A stretch of 64,000 bases of DNA from Pseudomonas silvicola (GCF_026651855.1 NZ_CP093280.1:350001-414000); one strand, 5' to 3'; counted from the first letter of the stretch, positions 1 through 8,636 are shown. The notes: a model not told the origin generated them from the letters alone. Numbers and translations: made by a program.

Positions 1-818
1 AACGCCTCGTCGGCGAACGACCAGCAGTGTTCCTTCTGCCCGGTTTGCAGGTCGCGGCGGCAGATCTGGAAAATGTTGCGCTCCAGGGTGTACAGCTTGC
101 CGTTGTACAGCGCCAGGTCCGAGAAGTCGCGAGCGGCGTCGTGGGCACCGGGTAACTGGGCCGGCTGCATTTCTTCACCACCTTCGTTGAGCAGGATACA
201 GCCGCCTCGGCAACCCCAGGTACCACCTGGCTGCCTGTAGAGGGAGAGCAGGCCACGGTTCTGACGTTCGGCGGCCAGCCACAGGTGATCGCCGGCGGCA
301 TTGATGGTCAAGCCTTCGAAAATGGCGTTGAAACGGCGCAGCATGCCCTTGTTATGGGCGTCACGGATAATCGCCGGGTCTATCTTCAACCAGAACGGCT
401 TGCCTTCCACGGGCACCTTCAGAACGGCGGCGAAACCTTCGCTGACCAGGTAGCGGTTACCCACGCCATCGCAGGTGATGCCTTCGAAATCAAGGATACC
501 GCCGCGGATCACCGATGCCGCATGGGCCGTGGCCCGCAGCATCAGCGGCAGGCCGGTGTCGGCAGGCGGTGGCGGCACATCGATCGCAACGTGCTCGGCT
601 TTCCACACGCGCTCGCGGATATCCAGGCGGTAGATCAGCCCGTCATCGCGGTCCGACTCTGTCCACAGGCGGTCCCCGCACAGGGCCAACCCCGAAAGGT
701 TGCCGCCCACCATACCGTCCACCGGGTGTTCGGCCAGCAGCTTCAGTTGCTCGACCGGCTCGGCCTGCGCCAGCAGCGGCAAAAAGGTCAGCAGCAGGGC
801 TGCCAACGCAGCCCGCAT
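1..818 (-). CDS. Esterase-like protein of the phytase-like family, exported (3' end outside window)
   Basis: The reading frame starts at an ATG that overlaps the parE stop (ATGA) and stays open to the window edge, so about 272 residues are visible and the C-terminus is missing. It begins with a clear signal peptide (MRAALAALLLTFLPLLAQA), so the protein is probably periplasmic. The mature part contains repeated short beta-type motifs (for example GNLSGLALCGDRLW, DFEGITCDG, FEGLTINAAGDHLWL) typical of the 'esterase-like activity of phytase' beta-propeller family found next to parE in Pseudomonas. The substrate is unknown. Translational coupling to parE suggests co-transcription. The family call rests on motif recognition only. 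Confidence 0.75.
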   Translation of the reverse strand, partial: MRAALAALLLTFLPLLAQAEPVEQLKLLAEHPVDGMVGGNLSGLALCGDRLWTESDRDDGLIYRLDIRERVWKAEHVAIDVPPPPADTGLPLMLRATAHAASVIRGGILDFEGITCDGVGNRYLVSEGFAAVLKVPVEGKPFWLKIDPAIIRDAHNKGMLRRFNAIFEGLTINAAGDHLWLAAERQNRGLLSLYRQPGGTWGCRGGCILLNEGGEEMQPAQLPGAHDAARDFSDLALYNGKLYTLERNIFQICRRDLQTGQKEHCWSFADEA

Positions 819-2722
819 CAGGTCAGCACCTCGGCCAGGTTGCCCTTGGACTCGAGCCAGGACTTACGGTCGCCCGCACGTTTCTTGGCCAGCAGCATGT
901 CCATGATTTCCGAGGTCTGGGCGAAGTCGTCCAGGGTCAGTTGCACCAGGCGGCGGGTGTTGGGGTCCATGGTGGTTTCGCGCAGCTGCGGCGGGTTCAT
1001 CTCGCCCAGGCCTTTGAAGCGGGTGACCTGCGGCTTGCCGCGTTTCTTCTCGGCCACCAGGCGGTCGAGGATGCCGTCGCGCTCGGCCTCGTCCAGGGCA
1101 TAGTAGATTTCCTTGCCCAGGTCGATACGGTACAGCGGCGGCATGGCCACGTAGACGTGACCGGCGTCCACCAACGGGCGGAAATGCTGGACGAACAGCG
1201 CGCACAGCAACGTGGCGATGTGCAGGCCGTCGGAGTCGGCGTCGGCAAGGATGCAGATCTTGCCGTAGCGCAGCTGGCTCATGTCCGCCGCGCCCGGGTC
1301 GACGCCAATCGCCACGGCGATGTTATGCACTTCCTGGCTGGCCAGCACTTCGCTGCCGTCCACTTCCCAGGTGTTGAGGATCTTGCCGCGCAGCGGCAGG
1401 ATGGCCTGGTATTCCTTGTCCCGCGCCTGCTTGGCGGAGCCACCGGCGGAGTCACCTTCCACCAGGAACAGCTCGGAACGCATCGGGTCCTGGCCGGCGC
1501 AGTCGGCCAGCTTGCCTGGCAACGCCGGGCCTTGGGTGATGCGTTTGCGCTCGACCTTCTTGCTGGCCTTCAAGCGCCGGCCAGCGTTGCTGATGGCCAG
1601 CTCGGCCAGTTGCATGCCCAGCTCGGGGTGGGCGTTGAGCCACAGGCTGAAGGCATCCTTGACGACCCCGGAAACGAAAGCGGCCGCTTCACGGGACGAC
1701 AGGCGTTCCTTGGTCTGGCCGGAAAACTGGGCGTCCTGCATCTTCATCGACAGGACGAAGGCGATGCGTTCCCAGATATCTTCCGGTGCCAGTTTCAGGC
1801 CACGCGGCAGCAGGTTGCGGAATTCGCAGAACTCGCGCATCGCATCCAGCAGCCCCTGGCGCAAGCCATTGACGTGGGTGCCGCCCTGGGCGGTGGGGAT
1901 CAGGTTGACGTAGCTTTCCTGCACACTGTCGCCGCCCTCGGGCAGCCACAGCAGGGCCCAGTCCACCGCCTCCTTGTTACCCGCCAGGCTGCCGCAGAAC
2001 GGCTCGTCAGGCAGGCGGCTGAATTCGGTGACGGCATCCACCAGGTACGAGCGCAGACCGTCTTCGTAATGCCACTCCACCTTCTCGCCAGTGCCTTTGT
2101 CTTCAAAGGTGACCGACAGGCCGGGGCACAGCACGGCCTTGGCCTTGAGCACGTGCTTGAGGCGGCTGACCGAGAACTTCGGCGAATCGAAATACTTGGG
2201 GTCCGGGGCGAAATATACGCTGGTACCGGTGTTGCGCTTGCCAACGGTACCAATCACCTCGAGGTCCGTGGCCTTGAAGCCATCGGCGAAAGTCATCTGG
2301 TACTCGTTGCCGTCGCGCTTGACCTTGACCCGCACCTGGTTGGACAGGGCGTTGACCACGGAAATACCCACGCCGTGCAGGCCGCCGGAGAACTGGTAGT
2401 TCTTGTTGGAGAACTTGCCGCCCGCGTGCAGCTTAGTGAGGATCAGCTCGACACCGCTGACGCCTTCTTCGGGGTGGATATCCACAGGCATGCCGCGGCC
2501 GTCGTCGCTCACTTCCAGCGAGTGGTCGGCGTGCAGGATGACCTGGATCGACTTGGCGTGGCCAGCCAGCGCTTCGTCGACACTGTTGTCGATGACTTCC
2601 TGGGCCAGGTGGTTAGGCCGCGTGGTGTCGGTGTACATGCCCGGGCGTTTGCGCACCGGGTCGAGGCCCGAGAGGACTTCGATGGCGTCTGCGTTATAAG
2701 AGCTAGCGCTGGGATTGGCCAT
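818..2722 (-). CDS. parE: DNA topoisomerase IV subunit B
   Basis: This 634-residue protein is the ATPase subunit of topoisomerase IV, which decatenates daughter chromosomes with ParC. The GHKL ATPase domain is at the N-terminus (EVIDNSVDEA at residues 42-51, DGRGMP near 74-79, GLHGVGISVVNALS). The TOPRIM metal-binding motifs EGDSAGGSA (near residue 422) and DADSDG (near 492) follow. Length and motifs match a full-length ParE rather than GyrB, which is about 800 residues long in this group. The gene lies 38 bp downstream of yqiA and its stop overlaps the start of the next gene, so it sits inside a minus-strand operon. Confidence 0.97.
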   Translation of the reverse strand: MANPSASSYNADAIEVLSGLDPVRKRPGMYTDTTRPNHLAQEVIDNSVDEALAGHAKSIQVILHADHSLEVSDDGRGMPVDIHPEEGVSGVELILTKLHAGGKFSNKNYQFSGGLHGVGISVVNALSNQVRVKVKRDGNEYQMTFADGFKATDLEVIGTVGKRNTGTSVYFAPDPKYFDSPKFSVSRLKHVLKAKAVLCPGLSVTFEDKGTGEKVEWHYEDGLRSYLVDAVTEFSRLPDEPFCGSLAGNKEAVDWALLWLPEGGDSVQESYVNLIPTAQGGTHVNGLRQGLLDAMREFCEFRNLLPRGLKLAPEDIWERIAFVLSMKMQDAQFSGQTKERLSSREAAAFVSGVVKDAFSLWLNAHPELGMQLAELAISNAGRRLKASKKVERKRITQGPALPGKLADCAGQDPMRSELFLVEGDSAGGSAKQARDKEYQAILPLRGKILNTWEVDGSEVLASQEVHNIAVAIGVDPGAADMSQLRYGKICILADADSDGLHIATLLCALFVQHFRPLVDAGHVYVAMPPLYRIDLGKEIYYALDEAERDGILDRLVAEKKRGKPQVTRFKGLGEMNPPQLRETTMDPNTRRLVQLTLDDFAQTSEIMDMLLAKKRAGDRKSWLESKGNLAEVLT

Positions 2723-2760
2723 GGGTTCTCGTCGTCAGTCGTTCATGAAAAATAAGCAGC

Positions 2761-3369
2761 TCAAAGCTGGGCAAAATCGATGCCGCGGTACAGCCCGGGT
2801 TCGATCCCGGCGAAATTCAGCAAGCTCGGCAGTTGCGCGCCAAAGCCTTGGTACCCATGGTCGCCACCGGCCTGGATGCGCAGCGCGCAGGCACGGTAGA
2901 AGCGCTCCGCCTGGCGGTAATCCAGGGTTTCATCGGCGGTTTGCAGCCACACTTGATAGCGCTGGGGGTCTTGCGGGGCCGCTACTTCCAGCTCGCCGAG
3001 GGCCTCCACGTGGTCCAGGGTCAATTCCCAGCGCTCACCGGTATACAGGTTTTGCTGGGTACCCAGGAATCCGTCGAACAGGCGGTGCGGGTTGACCACC
3101 GGGTTGATCAGCAGGGCCTTGAGCCCGTGGCGCTCGGCCAAGTGAGTGGCATAGTAGCCGCCCAGCGAGCTTCCCACCAGCAAGGGAGCGCCCAGCTCGG
3201 CGATCGCCGCCTCTAGCTGGCCAATGGCCTGGCGCGGGTGATGGTGCAGCGCCGGCACGCGCAACTGCCCTTCCAGGCCCATGCGCTGCATGACCTCGAC
3301 CAGGGTGCTGGCCTTCTTAGACGCCGGCGCGCTGTTCAACCCGTGTATATAGAGAATGGAACCCGTCAC
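2761..3369 (-). CDS. yqiA: YqiA/YcfP family alpha/beta-hydrolase (esterase)
   Basis: A 202-residue cytoplasmic esterase of the UPF0227/YqiA family. The N-terminal strand and oxyanion region read ILYIHGLNSAP, the nucleophile elbow is GSSLG with Ser68, and the catalytic His is in GGDHGYQGF near the C-terminus. I chose the GTG at 3369 because a GGGAGG ribosome-binding site sits 5 bases upstream and the protein then begins directly at the family's first strand; a longer frame to 3444 has no such support. It lies between a toxin-antitoxin pair and parE. In other pseudomonads it usually follows cpdA directly. The physiological substrate is not known. Confidence 0.9.
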   Translation of the reverse strand: MTGSILYIHGLNSAPASKKASTLVEVMQRMGLEGQLRVPALHHHPRQAIGQLEAAIAELGAPLLVGSSLGGYYATHLAERHGLKALLINPVVNPHRLFDGFLGTQQNLYTGERWELTLDHVEALGELEVAAPQDPQRYQVWLQTADETLDYRQAERFYRACALRIQAGGDHGYQGFGAQLPSLLNFAGIEPGLYRGIDFAQL

Positions 3370-3485
3370 GCCGACACCTCCCGAGCAAAAGAGCGCCAGT
3401 TTACCGTGGGATGGGGGGATTAGGCAGGTTGAGATGTTTGGCAACGATATTTGCGCGAGGGGACTGACAGTGGGAAGTCAGCAAG

Positions 3486-3779
3486 TCAGTAACCTGCTTC
3501 CTTCTGATGCCGGAACGCCAGGATGTAAACCGCATCGGCTTTCGGCTCGAACCTATACAGCGCGACATACCCCGAGTCGCCAAACTCAATGATCAGCTCG
3601 CGCAGCTCGGGATCCAACGAAAATGGGCGCCCCATGACAGGGGACATCTGCACCAGGGAAAACTGCCGTTCAATAGCCAGCGCCGCACGCCCCGCTGTTT
3701 GAATCCCCTTTTCCAGTAAAAATTTGCGGCATCGCTCCAACCCCTGAACGGCCCGTTGAGTAACAATCAGTCGTGGCAC
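3486..3779 (-). CDS. RelE/ParE superfamily toxin
   Basis: A 97-residue protein with the RelE/ParE fold pattern: an N-terminal strand (RLIVTQRAVQGLERC), two helices, then the beta-sheet block with RELIIEFGDSGYVALYRFEP and the typical C-terminal strand VYILAFRHQKEAGY. Family members either cleave mRNA at the ribosome (RelE) or poison gyrase (ParE); sequence alone does not decide which. It starts with GTG and overlaps the 3' end of the antitoxin gene by 13 bases, which is the usual antitoxin-first arrangement. The pair interrupts an otherwise conserved operon, which suggests acquisition by transfer. Confidence 0.85.
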   Translation of the reverse strand: MPRLIVTQRAVQGLERCRKFLLEKGIQTAGRAALAIERQFSLVQMSPVMGRPFSLDPELRELIIEFGDSGYVALYRFEPKADAVYILAFRHQKEAGY

Positions 3780-4039
3780 TCAGGCGCCTCCGCCTTCTCA
3801 TCTGCAGCCCAGGTTTTCAGCCATGCGCTGACCTGTTCGCCATCAAGGTGCAAACCGGTCTCCTGATAAGCTGCCCAAGACTCCTGGGCTTCCTGCTTGA
3901 AGCTCTCCCGAGCTTCTTCGCGCTGAACATATTCCGTAATTGCTTCACGCATCAGCCAATGGGCAGTGCGTTGACGCAATGCAGCCAGATGCTGAATACG
4001 GTCCTTTAAATCATCATCAATCTTGATTGAAGTGGCCAC
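3767..4039 (-). CDS. Ribbon-helix-helix (CopG/RHH-type) antitoxin
   Basis: A 90-residue partner of the downstream toxin. Residues 1-45 (ATSIKIDDDLKDRIQHLAALRQ then TAHWLMREAITEYV) fit a ribbon-helix-helix DNA-binding domain: a short basic strand followed by two helices. The acidic C-terminal part (ESWAAYQETGLHLDGEQVSAWLKTW) is the likely toxin-wrapping tail. The start is a GTG preceded by GGGGG about 7 bases upstream. A perfect TTATCA...TGATAA dyad lies just upstream, consistent with autoregulation by the antitoxin or the complex. Confidence 0.85.
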   Translation of the reverse strand: MATSIKIDDDLKDRIQHLAALRQRTAHWLMREAITEYVQREEARESFKQEAQESWAAYQETGLHLDGEQVSAWLKTWAADEKAEAPECHD

Positions 4040-4049
4040 CGATGCCCCC

Positions 4050-4076
4050 TTATCACGAGGTATTACCTTTTGATAA
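4050..4076. promoter_or_regulatory. Dyad operator of the toxin-antitoxin operon
   Basis: The arms TTATCA (4050-4055) and TGATAA (4071-4076) form a perfect 6-bp inverted repeat separated by 15 bases. The spacer itself is nearly palindromic (GGTATTACC against GGTAATACC). The dyad starts 10 bases upstream of the antitoxin GTG, where a ribbon-helix-helix autorepressor would be expected to bind. Binding is inferred. Confidence 0.5.
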
Positions 4077-4248
4077 AGCTAACAGGCATTGGTCTGCGAG
4101 TCCATGCCACTGAAATGTTCGGCGACAAAGGGCGGCTACCGTTGCGTCGGATTGCCATGGAGGAAGCAAATCAAGGAGCATCGATGCCACAAAACGTGAT
4201 GGCAAGCCGGCCCCAGCAGAAACTTGCGCAGACGACGCCGCTGTAGTC

Positions 4249-5064
4249 TCAATAACCATCCGCCCCCATATCCGGCGTGAACTCAAACCCCTCCACCCGC
4301 GAAACCTCAGTCTCGATCCTGCCGTCCGGCAGCAACCGCAGCCACCGATACCCCGGCGCTAGCTCATCCAGGGCGAAATCCTCGCTGCCCGGCTTGAACT
4401 GGATGCAGGTAGATGGCGAAGCGATCAGGCGGACGCCGTTGCGCTCGCGCTCGAAGTTCTGATGGATGTGACCCCACAACACCGCGCGGGCCTGGGGGAA
4501 GCGGTCGAGGACCTCGAACAGCGCATGGGGATTGCGCAGGCCGATGGGCTCCATCCATTTGCAGTCTATGGAGACCGGGTGGTGGTGGAAGCAGATCAGG
4601 TGATGGCGCTGCGGCGCCTCGCTGAGGGCCTGGGCCAGCAACTGCAATTGGTCGTCGGCGAGGTAGCCGGGGACCGAGCCGGGAACCGAAGAGTCCAGCA
4701 GGGTAATGCGCCAGTTGCCCAGGTCGACCACCGGGTTCAGGTAATCCTGGCCCTTGGCAGCCTGCTCCATAGGCAGCGGTTCGTCATGGTTACCGGCGAA
4801 CCAGCGCTTGGGTGCGTTGATTGGCGCGGTGAGCTGCTCGAAACGCCGGTACGACTCCACGCTACCGTCCTGGGAAAGGTCGCCGCTGGCCACTACGAGG
4901 TCTATGTGCGGCTGCTCGGCCAACACCTTTTCCACCACGCGCGCCAGGCTGTCAGCGGTGTTCAGGCCCAGCAGGGTGCCGTGCGCTTGGGCAAACAGGT
5001 GGCTGTCGGAAATCTGCACCAGCAGCACAGGTGTATCGGCGGTAGGTAGAGGTGCGCTCGGCAA
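4249..5064 (-). CDS. cpdA: 3',5'-cyclic-AMP phosphodiesterase
   Basis: A 271-residue metallophosphoesterase that hydrolyses cAMP to AMP and so tempers Vfr/Crp signalling. All class III phosphodiesterase metal-ligand motifs are present: D20-x-H22 (ISDSHLF), GD at 61-62, GNHD at 91-94, HHH at 160-162 and GHIH at 198-201. The start is taken as TTG at 5064 because AAGGAG lies six bases upstream and no better ATG exists before the first motif. The gene sits downstream of nudF and the DUF1249 gene in the order seen in other pseudomonads. Confidence 0.93.
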   Translation of the reverse strand: MPSAPLPTADTPVLLVQISDSHLFAQAHGTLLGLNTADSLARVVEKVLAEQPHIDLVVASGDLSQDGSVESYRRFEQLTAPINAPKRWFAGNHDEPLPMEQAAKGQDYLNPVVDLGNWRITLLDSSVPGSVPGYLADDQLQLLAQALSEAPQRHHLICFHHHPVSIDCKWMEPIGLRNPHALFEVLDRFPQARAVLWGHIHQNFERERNGVRLIASPSTCIQFKPGSEDFALDELAPGYRWLRLLPDGRIETEVSRVEGFEFTPDMGADGY

Positions 5065-5280
5065 GGCCGTCTCCTTGGGCGGGGATCAGCCTGGATTATG
5101 GTGGGGATGCGGGCGGGGGGCAAACCTGATGGGGGACTTGGCTCACATCTGGGGATGAAAATCTTCGCTGCGCGAGGTTGAGCTCTCGACCGCAGGCCGC
5201 CAGCTGATGTTCGCCGCGGCCGACCTCAAGGCCTTCAAAACGGCGCGGAAGGCAACCAGAGGCTGACGTGAGGGCATGGC

Positions 5281-5727
5281 TCAGCGCACATACTCATACT
5301 CATGCCCGCACGCCAGGCAATGGCTCAACCATTCCCCCAGGAACAGGTTCAACTGAGCCTTCTCGTCCGGCTGGTGCATGCTGGCATTGGGGTACGGGTA
5401 CACGCTGCGAAAACGCCGGGCATGCTCGGCGCTGACCACTTCGGCCATGCGCGCATCATGGTAGACCTGCACTTCCAGCTGCGGCACCGGCAGCCACGGC
5501 AGGCTATGTTCCTGACGCACGCGCAGGGTGGTGGTATAGGGGCAGGCCAGCACCACTTCCAGAGTGAGCACACCCAGCATCTGCTCGCCCTGGGTCATGG
5601 CCACTTTTCGCGAATGCTGCTCGTGGCGCATGTTCGGCAACAGGCGCATCAGCCGAGCATAATTGGCCTCGCAGGCTGCCTGCAGGCCGACCAGATCGAC
5701 GCGGTAGCGTTCGCGCAACAGGTTCAC
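5281..5727 (-). CDS. DUF1249 family protein
   Basis: A 148-residue cytoplasmic protein of unknown function (DUF1249), found between nudF and cpdA in many gammaproteobacteria. Visible features are a helical N-terminal part (LLRERYRVDLVGLQAACEANYARLMRLLPNM), a central beta-rich part (LEVVLACPYTTTLRVRQ, QLEVQVYHDARMAEVVSA) and a C-terminal stretch with two cysteines and two histidines (HCLACGHEYEY). The GTG at 5727 is preferred because it overlaps the nudF stop (GTGA) and has GGGG eight bases upstream. An alternative GTG at 5733 is too close to that site. Overlap implies translational coupling to nudF. Confidence 0.85.
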   Translation of the reverse strand: MNLLRERYRVDLVGLQAACEANYARLMRLLPNMRHEQHSRKVAMTQGEQMLGVLTLEVVLACPYTTTLRVRQEHSLPWLPVPQLEVQVYHDARMAEVVSAEHARRFRSVYPYPNASMHQPDEKAQLNLFLGEWLSHCLACGHEYEYVR

Positions 5728-6335
5728 TTCCACAGCCCCCTGACTTCCTCGCGGTTCAGCGCCAGCCATTGAATGGCGATGATCGTGGCCGCGTTGATGA
5801 TCTTGCCATCGCGCACGGCTTGCAGGGCGTCTTCGAATGCCCAGACCGTGACGCGGATGTCCTCGTTTTCCTCTTTCAGGCCGAACAGGCCGCCCACGCC
5901 TTCGCTGCTGCAATGCCCCAGGTACAGGTGCACGAATTCGTTGCTGCCACCCGGCGAAGGGAAGTATTTGGTGATTGGCCAGAGCGCCTGCAACGTCAGT
6001 CCAGCTTCCTCCTCGGCTTCGCGGTGCGCAACTTCTTCCGGTTGCTCGGCCTTGTCGATCAGACCGGCAACCATCTCCACCAGCCACGGGTTGGCGGTCT
6101 TGAGCATGGAGCCAACGCGAAACTGCTCCAGCAGCACCACTTCGTCACGCTTGGGGTCGTAGGGCAACACGCACACCGCGTCATGACGCACGAACACTTC
6201 GCGGGTCATCTCCTTGCTGGTACCGCCGTCGAACAGTTCGTGGCGCAGGTGCAGGCGGTCAAGCTGGTAGAAACCTTTGTAGCAGTTCTCGCGCTTGAGT
6301 ATCTCGACCTTGGTCGGCTGGGCCCTGTCTGTCAT
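5724..6335 (-). CDS. nudF: ADP-ribose / ADP-sugar pyrophosphatase (Nudix hydrolase)
   Basis: A 203-residue Nudix hydrolase. The complete Nudix box is at residues 91-113 (a Gly, then E97, then REAEEEAGL at 105-113), which binds Mg2+ and hydrolyses ADP-ribose and related sugar nucleotides. The N-terminal part with ELFDGGTSKEMTREVFVRHDAV is characteristic of the ADP-ribose pyrophosphatase group. I chose the ATG at 6335, which has GAGG six bases upstream; an ATG pair a few codons earlier is possible. It is the first gene of the minus-strand block ending in parE. Confidence 0.92.
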   Translation of the reverse strand: MTDRAQPTKVEILKRENCYKGFYQLDRLHLRHELFDGGTSKEMTREVFVRHDAVCVLPYDPKRDEVVLLEQFRVGSMLKTANPWLVEMVAGLIDKAEQPEEVAHREAEEEAGLTLQALWPITKYFPSPGGSNEFVHLYLGHCSSEGVGGLFGLKEENEDIRVTVWAFEDALQAVRDGKIINAATIIAIQWLALNREEVRGLWK

Positions 6336-6549
6336 GTAAAACCTCGTCATCATCCATGCAGCTTCGCGCCATCCTAACTGTGATGTCGCCCGTTTGCAGC
6401 CCCTTTCAAGACCGATCCGCGAGCGGCAAGATAGGCGGCAAGCCCCTGGCCCGATACTATTGAGCTTAGTGGCGAACTGAAGCCGGCGCCGAGAGTCGAA
6501 GCACGGCAGCATTTGCCCGCAACCCCCTTCCTGAACTTCAAGGAACACC

Positions 6550-7296
6550 ATGTCGCTTCTGAAATTCACGGCCATGGCCTGCGTGGCCCTGACACTGGGC
6601 GCCTGCCAGAGCCTGTTCCAGCCGAACATGCACACTGCGCTGCAAACCAAGCGTGATGCCTGGGAACACACCAAGCCCGGCTGCACCACGCCGGACTGCC
6701 CGCTGGTGAACCTGGACGTGATCCACTTTCCCGACGAGCCAGACCTGGACCCGATCATCGAGCGCCGCCTGCTGCAATTGACCCGCACCAGCAACGATGC
6801 ACCGCTGCCTGCCTCGCTGAAGGCCTACGAAAACACCTTCCTCGGCCAGGCGCCGACGGGCTATGGCAGCTACCTGCAATCGAAGGTACGCGAGCAGCAT
6901 GACGGCCTGGTGATCATCGAAGTGTCCAGCTACCTGGATACCGGCACGCCTCACGGCACGCCAGGACGTGGTTTCATCAACTGGTCGCGCCAGCAGCATA
7001 AGGTGCTGACATTGCAGGACATGCTGCTGCCAGGCCAGGAAGCGACTTTCTGGAAAGCCGCCGAAGAAGCACACCGCGGCTGGCTAACGACCCGCGGCCT
7101 GGCCAGCGACCCCAAGTTCGTCCACGACTGGCCTTTTAAGCAAACGCCGCACATCGCCCTGACCTACGGTGGCGTCATCCTCAAGTATGACGTGGACACC
7201 ATCGCGCCATACGCCCTGGGCCAGCCGGAGATCAAGGTCGACTACCTGCGCCTCAATGGCGTGATCAGGCCGGAACTGTTTCCCGGCCGCGGCTGA
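6550..7296 (+). CDS. Lipoprotein with DUF3298/RsiV-like domain
   Basis: A 248-residue predicted lipoprotein. The signal peptide ends in the lipobox LGAC with the lipidated cysteine at residue 19. The C-terminal half (VLTLQDMLLPGQEATFWKAAEE through IALTYGGVILKYDVDTIAPYALG) resembles the DUF3298 domain of RsiV-like proteins, with the usual PY followed by a Gly-rich turn. It is transcribed away from nudF, and its last 32 bases overlap the convergent end of the permease gene. The function is unknown; the domain call is by pattern and moderately certain. Confidence 0.75.
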   Translation: MSLLKFTAMACVALTLGACQSLFQPNMHTALQTKRDAWEHTKPGCTTPDCPLVNLDVIHFPDEPDLDPIIERRLLQLTRTSNDAPLPASLKAYENTFLGQAPTGYGSYLQSKVREQHDGLVIIEVSSYLDTGTPHGTPGRGFINWSRQQHKVLTLQDMLLPGQEATFWKAAEEAHRGWLTTRGLASDPKFVHDWPFKQTPHIALTYGGVILKYDVDTIAPYALGQPEIKVDYLRLNGVIRPELFPGRG

Positions 7297-8572
7297 TGAC
7301 TGCCAGCACCGCGTGCAGCACGCCGGCCAGCAGCAATGCCGGCAAGGTAGCGCCCACCTCGGGGTAGAGGTCGGCCAGCACGTGGTAGGTGGCGATGCCG
7401 CCCCCCCAGGCCACCAGCGCGGTCCAGCGCAGCGGCACGGCCTGGACCTGGCTGCTGCGCTTGCGCAGGATGAAGTGGTCGACCAGCACCACGCCGAACA
7501 GCGGCGCGAACACCGAGCCGATCAACAGCAGAAAGTTCTGGTACTGGGCCAGGGGCGCGAAGCAGGCGATCAGCGTGCAGATGACGCCGATGGCCAGGGC
7601 CAGGTGCTCGACTTTCAAGCGCACCAGCAAGCCGGTGGATACCGCCGCCGAGTGGATGTCGGCGAAGGCATTCTCGGACTCGTCCAGCAGAATCAGCAGC
7701 AACGGGATACCCAGCCCGGCGCCTGCCAGGGCCAGCAGCAGGGCATTGGTTTCGCCGCTGGGGGCAAACGCCAGGGTATAGGCCACGCCCAGGCTCATCA
7801 GCCAGAGGTTGCCCACGAAGAAACCCAGCACGGTGCCACCGAACACACCCTTGGCCGCACGGCCGAAGCGTGAGTAGTCGGCAATCAGCGGCAGCCACGA
7901 CAGCGGCATGGCAATGGCAATGTCAAAGCCCACGGCGAAGGTCATGCTGCCGTCCCCGGCCTTGGCCCACAAGGCGCCCAGGTCAGCCTTGGCCAACAGG
8001 TTCCAGGTCAGCCACAGGCAAGCCGCCAGCAGTAGCCAGATGCCCCATTTGCGCAAGACCTTGCGCACAAAGGTCAACGGCCCGCTGACCGCCAGCAGGG
8101 TCGCCAATGCACCGAACACCAGGGTCCAGAGCATGGGGTTCGCCAGCAGGCTGCCTTCGCTGAAGGCGCGGGCGCCCAGCAGGCTGGCGGCATCGCGCAT
8201 GACGATGATTTCAAAGGCACCCCAGCCCACCAATTGCAGCAGGTTGAGCAGCGCCGGCAGTGCTGCGCCGTACTGGCCCAGGCTGAGGCGCAAGGCAGCC
8301 ATGGACGACAGGCCGGTATCGCTGCCGATCACGCCGACAGCGGCCAGCAGCACCACGCCAACGGCGGTGCCCAGCCCAATCGCCAGCAGCGAACCGGACA
8401 GGCCCAGGCCCGGCGCCAGCAAGGCGCCGGTCTGCAGCACCATCAGGCCGATACCGAGGGAAAACCACAGGGAAAACAGGTCCCGGGCGCCGAATACGCG
8501 CTGGGAGGAAGGGACGGCGATGTCCGGGGAGTAATGGCTGGGTGTGTTCAATTTGGATCTCGAAAGAGACAT
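7265..8572 (-). CDS. cytX: Putative hydroxymethylpyrimidine permease CytX (NCS1 family)
   Basis: A 435-residue inner-membrane transporter of the nucleobase:cation symporter-1 (purine/cytosine permease) family. The first segments read FSLWFSLGIGLMVLQTGALLAPGLG, and roughly twelve hydrophobic segments can be counted. Members next to thiamine genes are assigned as CytX, taking up the HMP precursor of thiamine. It lies 64 bp downstream of thiC on the same strand, behind a hairpin, so it is probably controlled by the same TPP riboswitch. I took the ATG at 8572; a longer frame upstream runs into the hairpin. Substrate assignment rests on gene context. Confidence 0.75.
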   Translation of the reverse strand: MSLSRSKLNTPSHYSPDIAVPSSQRVFGARDLFSLWFSLGIGLMVLQTGALLAPGLGLSGSLLAIGLGTAVGVVLLAAVGVIGSDTGLSSMAALRLSLGQYGAALPALLNLLQLVGWGAFEIIVMRDAASLLGARAFSEGSLLANPMLWTLVFGALATLLAVSGPLTFVRKVLRKWGIWLLLAACLWLTWNLLAKADLGALWAKAGDGSMTFAVGFDIAIAMPLSWLPLIADYSRFGRAAKGVFGGTVLGFFVGNLWLMSLGVAYTLAFAPSGETNALLLALAGAGLGIPLLLILLDESENAFADIHSAAVSTGLLVRLKVEHLALAIGVICTLIACFAPLAQYQNFLLLIGSVFAPLFGVVLVDHFILRKRSSQVQAVPLRWTALVAWGGGIATYHVLADLYPEVGATLPALLLAGVLHAVLAVISRGRETVPA

Positions 8573-8590
8573 GGGTTGTCTGAAGAACCT

Positions 8591-8616
8591 GCAGGCGCTG
8601 GCGTGCCAGCGCCTGC
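8591..8616 (-). terminator. Perfect 12-bp hairpin between thiC and cytX
   Basis: The arms 8591-8602 and 8605-8616 (GCAGGCGCTGGC and its complement) are perfectly complementary with a 2-base loop. It follows the thiC stop by about 20 bases on the minus strand, and no long T-run follows. It may be a partial terminator, or an mRNA-stabilising stem lowering cytX expression relative to thiC. Confidence 0.5.
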
Positions 8617-8636
8617 AAGGGTTACACGCGTCTGAA

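Noticed and set aside
515-2755. Long open frame of about 746 codons on the plus strand, antisense to parE
   Set aside because: It is the mirror of a high-GC gene with conserved ParE motifs on the minus strand; its protein is low-complexity (H, Q, V, A and G rich) with no recognisable domain. Similar antisense frames over thiC (8544-10571), msbA (21321-23909), the carbamoyltransferase (31496-33247), glnE (57498-59750) and aceE (60520-63084) were dropped for the same reason.
4053-4286. 77-codon minus-strand open frame upstream of the antitoxin gene
   Set aside because: It overlaps the operator dyad and the end of cpdA, has no ribosome-binding site, and its composition does not look like a coding sequence.
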